Positions 6,588-10,455 of a DNA stretch of 10,455 nt are shown piece after piece (positions within the stretch are counted from its first letter, which is position 1; each line of letters starts with the position of its first letter). The notes under the pieces were generated by a model that had not been told where the DNA came from, searched no databases, and saw only the letters and a program-made list of their open reading frames with translations. Source of the DNA: WFQV01 sp964611145. Its GTDB lineage: Bacteria; Bacteroidota; Ignavibacteria; Ignavibacteriales; Melioribacteraceae. The stretch lies in the NCBI GenBank assembly GCA_964611145.1, contig CAZSYM010000051.1:1-10455 (forward strand), read 5' to 3'. The position numbers and the translations under genes were made by a program.

Positions 6588-8401
6588 AGCGGAAAAATAA
6601 AAAGATAAGAAACGGATTGCTTTTGCTCTCGATGTTGTTTGTAATTGCTTTGAATGCATGCGGTACGGTTATTAAAAAGCAAGGCGAGGAGAGGAAGACT
6701 TTTCCCGAGATAAATCGGAAAAAGGCAATGGAGCTTTTTATTGCTGGCAATGTGAAAGAGGCGAAAGGCGCCGTTGCCGCCGCTATACTCGATTATCAGG
6801 ACGCCTTGCGTTTCGATACTTCCGCTGGAATTTATTATTCGTTGGCAAAAGCATACTTGAAACTCAACAAGCTTTTCTCCGCAATGGAGAATATTCGGAA
6901 AGCCCTTCGGCAGGATTCTTTGAACACGGAATATTTGAACTTGCTCGGTGAAATATATTCCTACGGCAGATTCCCCGATTCCGCCGCGGCTGTCTACGAA
7001 AAAATTATTCGACTGGATTCTACCAATTACCGCGCATATTATTTGTTGGGTGAACTTTATGAATACGATAAACCATTAAAAGCTTTGGGAATTTTCGAAC
7101 GGCTTTTGAAAATAACGGGACCCGATTGGAACGTCCTTTTGAAAATAGCGGAGATAAACGAACGCTTGGGAAGAGTTGAAAAAACGATAGAAACAATTGA
7201 AAAATTACGGCAGGTTAACCCTACCGACTTGAAAATTCAGAAAATTCTTATCGATGCTTATGTTAAACATGGAGATTTGGATAAAGCGCTTCGTATAACC
7301 GATGATGCTCTCGTGAGTTTCCCTCGGGATTTGGCGCTTATCGAATTCAAGGCGAATATCTTGTTCAGAGAGAAAAAATTCAAAGAAGCCGCCCAAGAAT
7401 ATGCAAAACTTATCCGTAGCAAGAAAATTTCCTACGAAGCAAAATTGCGCATTGCGTCCATGTTTCTTGAAGGGAAAGAGCAAGCTCCCGATTTGAAGCT
7501 TGCGGAAGAATTGTTCGAGGAAATTGCGCGGGATTCCACCGGTTGGGAGGTGAACGCTTATCTGGCGGAGATAAAACTCCAGGAAAAGGAAGATTCGCTC
7601 GCAATCGAGTATTTCGAGAAAGCCGCAAAGCAGGCGGAGTGGAATACTCAAATTTGGGACAGACTCGCAAATGTTTTATTTGTGCAACAGCAATACGAAA
7701 AGATAATCGAGAAAATCGCTCCCGCAGCGGAAAATTTTCCCGAGGACTTTTTCTTGAATTTGATTGTGGGACTTGCTTATTCTCAGCAGGGAAACGACAA
7801 GGAAGCTAAAAAATATTTGATGCGCGCCGTGGAATTGAATCCGAACGATGCCGTCGCTCTTACTTCCCTCGGATTTACACTCAATCGTTTGAAGGAAACC
7901 GATGCCGCGGTTGTTTACCTGGAACGCTCCCTTAAAATTCAACCCGACGACGTCCAAACTTTGGGTGTTCTCGGCTTGATTTATGACGACAAAAAGGAAT
8001 ATGAAAAATGCGATAAGGTTTACCGAAAAGCATTGCAAATAGATTCCACAAATGCCTTGCTCTTGAATAATTATGCGTATTCTTTGGCTGAACGGGGAAT
8101 AAAACTCGCCGAGGCTTTGCAAATGAGCAAAAAGGCTTTAACCTCCGAACCGGAAAACCCTTCTTATCTCGATACTTACGGTTGGATTTTGTTCCGACTT
8201 GGTAAATATGATTCCGCCAAAGTTTATATTCAAAAAGCCTTGGATAAAGAAAAAAGTAACGAAGTGATATTGGAGCACCTGGGCGATGTTTATCTCAAGC
8301 TTGGTAATAAGAAAAGAGCCTTGTTTTATTGGGAAAAAGCATTGAAGAGAAATCCGAAGAACGAAGCGCTGAAAAAGAAAATAAAGGAAGGAAAGATTTG
8401 A
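6584..8401 (+). CDS. TPR-repeat lipoprotein
   Basis: TTG 6584 overlaps the rsgA stop (TTGA). A GGAGG at 6566-6570 is 13 bases upstream, rather far, so translation probably depends on ribosomes finishing rsgA. The 605-residue product begins MKRKNKKIRNGLLLL and has a lipobox LNAC with the lipidated Cys at 26; +2 is Gly. Roughly residues 45-600 are a chain of about a dozen or more tetratricopeptide repeats, recognisable by recurring A-x-x-Y/L-x-x-A-L-x-x-x-P units (for example AKKYLMRAVELNPNDAVALT). The C-terminal block around residues 494-600 is the most regular. TPR arrays form protein-binding superhelices, so this is probably an envelope scaffold or assembly factor anchored in the outer membrane. 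Its neighbours, a DUF4292 lipoprotein and an EnvC-like protein, suggest envelope biogenesis. The exact partner is unknown, and it is far too long to be BamD. Confidence 0.92.
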   Translation: MKRKNKKIRNGLLLLSMLFVIALNACGTVIKKQGEERKTFPEINRKKAMELFIAGNVKEAKGAVAAAILDYQDALRFDTSAGIYYSLAKAYLKLNKLFSAMENIRKALRQDSLNTEYLNLLGEIYSYGRFPDSAAAVYEKIIRLDSTNYRAYYLLGELYEYDKPLKALGIFERLLKITGPDWNVLLKIAEINERLGRVEKTIETIEKLRQVNPTDLKIQKILIDAYVKHGDLDKALRITDDALVSFPRDLALIEFKANILFREKKFKEAAQEYAKLIRSKKISYEAKLRIASMFLEGKEQAPDLKLAEELFEEIARDSTGWEVNAYLAEIKLQEKEDSLAIEYFEKAAKQAEWNTQIWDRLANVLFVQQQYEKIIEKIAPAAENFPEDFFLNLIVGLAYSQQGNDKEAKKYLMRAVELNPNDAVALTSLGFTLNRLKETDAAVVYLERSLKIQPDDVQTLGVLGLIYDDKKEYEKCDKVYRKALQIDSTNALLLNNYAYSLAERGIKLAEALQMSKKALTSEPENPSYLDTYGWILFRLGKYDSAKVYIQKALDKEKSNEVILEHLGDVYLKLGNKKRALFYWEKALKRNPKNEALKKKIKEGKI

Positions 8402-9162
8402 AAAAATTATTTCTGTTCGGTTTTGTGGTGTTAATTTTGGGGAGCTGTGCTACACCGGAAAGCACCGTTAGGAAAAAAGAACAATTGCCCGTCGAAAGAA
8501 TTCTGAAAAGGCTGGAAGCGAAAAGGAGGAAAATCAGAACGTTCGAAGCAACGGGCGTAGTGAAAATTCAAAGCCCTAAATTTGACGGCAAAGCCAATGT
8601 GCAAATTTTAATCAAGCGTCCCGATTCTTTGAGAGTTTCCCTTTTCGGACCTTTCGGGATGGAAATAGCGGAAGGCTTGATTACCCGCAAAGGATTTCTA
8701 TTTTACGATGCTTTGAAGAATAAAGTGTTTTATGGCAAGAACAATCGGAAGATTTTAAAAAGGATTTTTAAACTGGATGTTTCTTTGGAAACCTTGACCG
8801 ACGCACTCATCGGTAGTAAGAATTTAACCGACGTTCTTTACAATAAACCCGCCGAGCTTTCCCTCGAAAAGGGGAAATTGCGTTTGACGTTCGAAAATAA
8901 GAACAACAAAGAAGTGTTTGTAATTGATAAAAACAACCCGAAATTGTTGGGTTATAAACTTTTTGCCGACAAGAAGAAAATTCTGGAAGAATACTTCGAC
9001 AATTTTCGTAAAATCAAGGGAACGAGCATTCCGCAGAATATCGGACTTGTTTATAAAACCGAGACTCGCTTAAATTTGGATTACAGAAATATTCGCTTGA
9101 ACGAAAAAATCGAATCCTTGAAAATTCGTGTCCCAACCGATGCCAAACGTTTGAGATGGTAA
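8398..9162 (+). CDS. LolB-like outer-membrane lipoprotein, DUF4292 family
   Basis: TTG 8398 overlaps the stop of the TPR gene (TTGA) and is preceded by AGGAAGGA (8385-8392) at five-base spacing. Upstream in-frame ATGs lie inside the TPR gene and would bury the signal peptide. The 254-residue product begins MKKLFLFGFVVLILGSC, with lipobox LGSC and the lipidated Cys at 17. Residues ~47-115 contain the family signature: FEATGVVKIQSPKFDGKANV, then IKRPDSLRVSLFGPFGMEIA and GFLFYDALKNKVFYGK. These match the strand pattern of LolA/LolB-like half-barrels seen in DUF4292 proteins. LolB receives lipoproteins from LolA at the outer membrane. A similar role here is inference from fold, as FCB genomes often lack an obvious LolB. 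The operon position between a TPR lipoprotein and an EnvC-like protein is the arrangement I associate with Bacteroidetes/Chlorobi. Confidence 0.87.
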   Translation: MKKLFLFGFVVLILGSCATPESTVRKKEQLPVERILKRLEAKRRKIRTFEATGVVKIQSPKFDGKANVQILIKRPDSLRVSLFGPFGMEIAEGLITRKGFLFYDALKNKVFYGKNNRKILKRIFKLDVSLETLTDALIGSKNLTDVLYNKPAELSLEKGKLRLTFENKNNKEVFVIDKNNPKLLGYKLFADKKKILEEYFDNFRKIKGTSIPQNIGLVYKTETRLNLDYRNIRLNEKIESLKIRVPTDAKRLRW

Positions 9163-10355
9163 AAAAAACCGTTCATATTACTTTTATTTTATTGCTTGTG
9201 AGCTTGCCTCTCTTTGCGCAGAGCAATAAAGTCGCCTCTCAAAATTTAAAGTTAAAAAAAATCAAATCCGAGATAGAGAAACTCCAGAAAAAACTTGACA
9301 CAAAGAAAAAGCTGGAAAAGCAAAGTCTTAATTACTTGGAGGGAATCGAAAAGAAAATCCTTTTGCTGAACAAATATGTTAACGAGCTGAAGCGGGAGGA
9401 GCGGAAAACGGCAAAGGAAATTAAAAGAATTGACGCACAAATCGGAGAGATAGAAAACCACATCGCCAAGTTGCGGAATATGTATTCGGCATATTTGGTT
9501 TGGTATTATAAATACGGCAGAACCTCGCGGCTTAATCTTTTGTTAAGCTCCGGCTCCATAAACGATGCCGTTGTGAAATTAAAGTATTTCAAAATAATTG
9601 CCGATAGAGTTAAAAAGCTTTACGAAGATTTAAGCGCCAGCGACGAGCGTTTAACCGCGATGCGCCAGAATAAATCGCTCGAATTGAAAAAGCAGAGGCG
9701 ACTTATTGCGGAAAAACAAAGGGAACAGCGAAAGTTTATCCTTGCCAAAAAACAGAAAAAAAGACTTTTGGCGAAATTGCGGAAAGACCAAAGCGCATTG
9801 TTGGCTTCTCTGCATAAAAAACGTATTGCCGAAAAAGAGATAGAAAAGCAAATTGCGGAATTGATTCGTTTGGAAAACGAGAGAATCGCCAAGAGGAAAG
9901 AGGGGCGAGGCAAATCTTCCGCCGCCGCTTATGATTATTCCAATTTCGAAAATTTCAGCGGATTGCGCGGGCGACTTGTTTGGCCCGTCTCTGGCGGTAA
10001 AATTTCCCGCCCGTTTGGTAAGAACTACAATAAAAAGCTTAAGACCGTTACTTTGAATTACGGAATCGATATTAAGACTAAAAAATCGGTGCCGGTTAAA
10101 GCCGTTGCCGGTGGTGTGGTTTCTAAAATCGATTGGATTCCCGGATACGGCACGGTTTTGATTCTTACGCATAAGAACAATTTCAGAACCGTTTACGGGC
10201 ATTTGACGGATATAAGAGTTGACGAGGGAGATAGAGTAAATGCGGGAATGGTCTTGGGCTACGTGGATGATTCCTTGGAAGGCTACGTCCTGCATTTCGA
10301 GATTTGGAAAGCTCGGAAAAATCAAAATCCTCAAAAATGGCTCGCAAGGAGATAG
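9156..10355 (+). CDS. EnvC-like murein hydrolase activator (coiled coil + degenerate LytM/M23 domain)
   Basis: ATG 9156 overlaps the previous gene by seven bases with only a weak ribosome binding site, so coupling is likely. The 399-residue protein has a signal peptide with a probable cut at A21|Q22. A long Lys/Glu-rich coiled coil follows in two blocks (about 25-115 and 150-250), broken by a YKYGRTSRLNLLLSSGSIND segment typical of EnvC. A LytM/M23 domain fills about 270-395. Catalytic M23 peptidases use H-x3-D and H-x-H. Here the first His is Asn (N301, with D305 kept), the first His of H-x-H is Val (V378, with H380 kept), and the YGHL His is H349. With a zinc ligand and a catalytic His lost, it should not cut peptidoglycan. 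Like E. coli EnvC it probably activates a cell-wall amidase during daughter-cell separation. The cognate amidase is not in this window. Confidence 0.92.
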   Translation: MVKKTVHITFILLLVSLPLFAQSNKVASQNLKLKKIKSEIEKLQKKLDTKKKLEKQSLNYLEGIEKKILLLNKYVNELKREERKTAKEIKRIDAQIGEIENHIAKLRNMYSAYLVWYYKYGRTSRLNLLLSSGSINDAVVKLKYFKIIADRVKKLYEDLSASDERLTAMRQNKSLELKKQRRLIAEKQREQRKFILAKKQKKRLLAKLRKDQSALLASLHKKRIAEKEIEKQIAELIRLENERIAKRKEGRGKSSAAAYDYSNFENFSGLRGRLVWPVSGGKISRPFGKNYNKKLKTVTLNYGIDIKTKKSVPVKAVAGGVVSKIDWIPGYGTVLILTHKNNFRTVYGHLTDIRVDEGDRVNAGMVLGYVDDSLEGYVLHFEIWKARKNQNPQKWLARR

Positions 10356-10455
10356 TTGATTTTGCAAGACCTTTCTAAGAAGAATAGAATTTTGTTATCT
10401 AATTTTTCCGCATTGACCGTGTTGCAAATCGGGAATTATCTTTTCCCGCTTGTAA
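10356..10455 (+). CDS. N-terminus of a probable polysaccharide flippase (partial)
   Basis: Directly after the TAG of the EnvC-like gene, a TTG at 10356 opens a frame running off the window end (33 complete codons). AAGGAG (10346-10351) lies four bases before it and ten bases before a second in-frame TTG at 10362, which could be the true start. The peptide reads KKNRILLSNFSALTVLQIGN and continues YLFPLV. This is the usual first helix of Wzx/oligosaccharide flippases (MATE-like, MOP superfamily), which move lipid-linked sugar units across the inner membrane. Identification rests on ~30 residues, so it is provisional, though a flippase beside the TPR-DUF4292-EnvC block fits the context I associate with FCB genomes. 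Confidence 0.6.
   Translation, partial: MILQDLSKKNRILLSNFSALTVLQIGNYLFPLV

Noticed and set aside
10011..10340. Active M23 metallopeptidase
   Set aside because: The histidine positions needed for zinc binding and catalysis are replaced by Asn301 and Val378, so I assign an EnvC-like activator instead.
1..10455. Mobile elements, CRISPR arrays, RNA genes, phage or defence modules
   Set aside because: I found no transposase or integrase motifs, no regularly spaced palindromic repeats, no tRNA-like folds and no defence-type domains. The window is densely filled with colinear housekeeping and envelope genes.

Overview
All genes in this 10.5 kb window lie on the + strand. The window looks like core chromosome of an FCB-group bacterium, most like Ignavibacteria/Chlorobi-type lineages. 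The evidence is moderate-to-low GC, a double-membrane envelope gene set, several lipoproteins, signal peptidase I sites that all read A|Q, a FadL/OmpP1-family porin of Bacteroidetes/Chlorobi style, and the gene block TPR lipoprotein - DUF4292 lipoprotein - EnvC-like LytM protein, which I associate with that group. The taxonomic call is inference from protein character; no search was run.

Layout. Bases 1-58 hold what may be the 3' tail of an upstream gene. A T-rich stretch with a possible promoter and a tiny hydrophobic ORF leads into cysS (193-1605). A one-base overlap follows, into a small membrane-anchored protein of unknown function (1605-1967). Then come three envelope genes: a YjbH-like outer-membrane beta-barrel candidate (1982-2749), a two-block lipoprotein with a Tyr/Trp/Asp-rich front and an Arg/Lys/Ser-rich back (2884-3933), and a FadL/OmpP1-family porin (3980-5431). 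The 134-bp gap before the lipoprotein carries a tandem 13-bp repeat with a 21-bp period.

A ~200-bp gap (5432-5630), which may encode two coupled micro-ORFs, precedes a tightly packed operon. Its genes are rsgA (apparently starting at ATT, 5631), a TPR lipoprotein, a LolB-like DUF4292 lipoprotein, an EnvC-like amidase activator with a degenerate LytM site, and the first 33 codons of a probable polysaccharide flippase. Junctions in this block overlap by 4, 4 and 7 bases and then abut with no gap. Three of its starts are TTG, so translational coupling is likely.

Together the window pairs translation genes (cysS, rsgA) with outer-membrane and cell-wall biogenesis genes. I see no mobile element, CRISPR, tRNA, rRNA or defence system. 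The least ordinary features are the inferred ATT start of rsgA, the micro-ORFs before it, the two-block lipoprotein, and the tandem repeat upstream of that lipoprotein.
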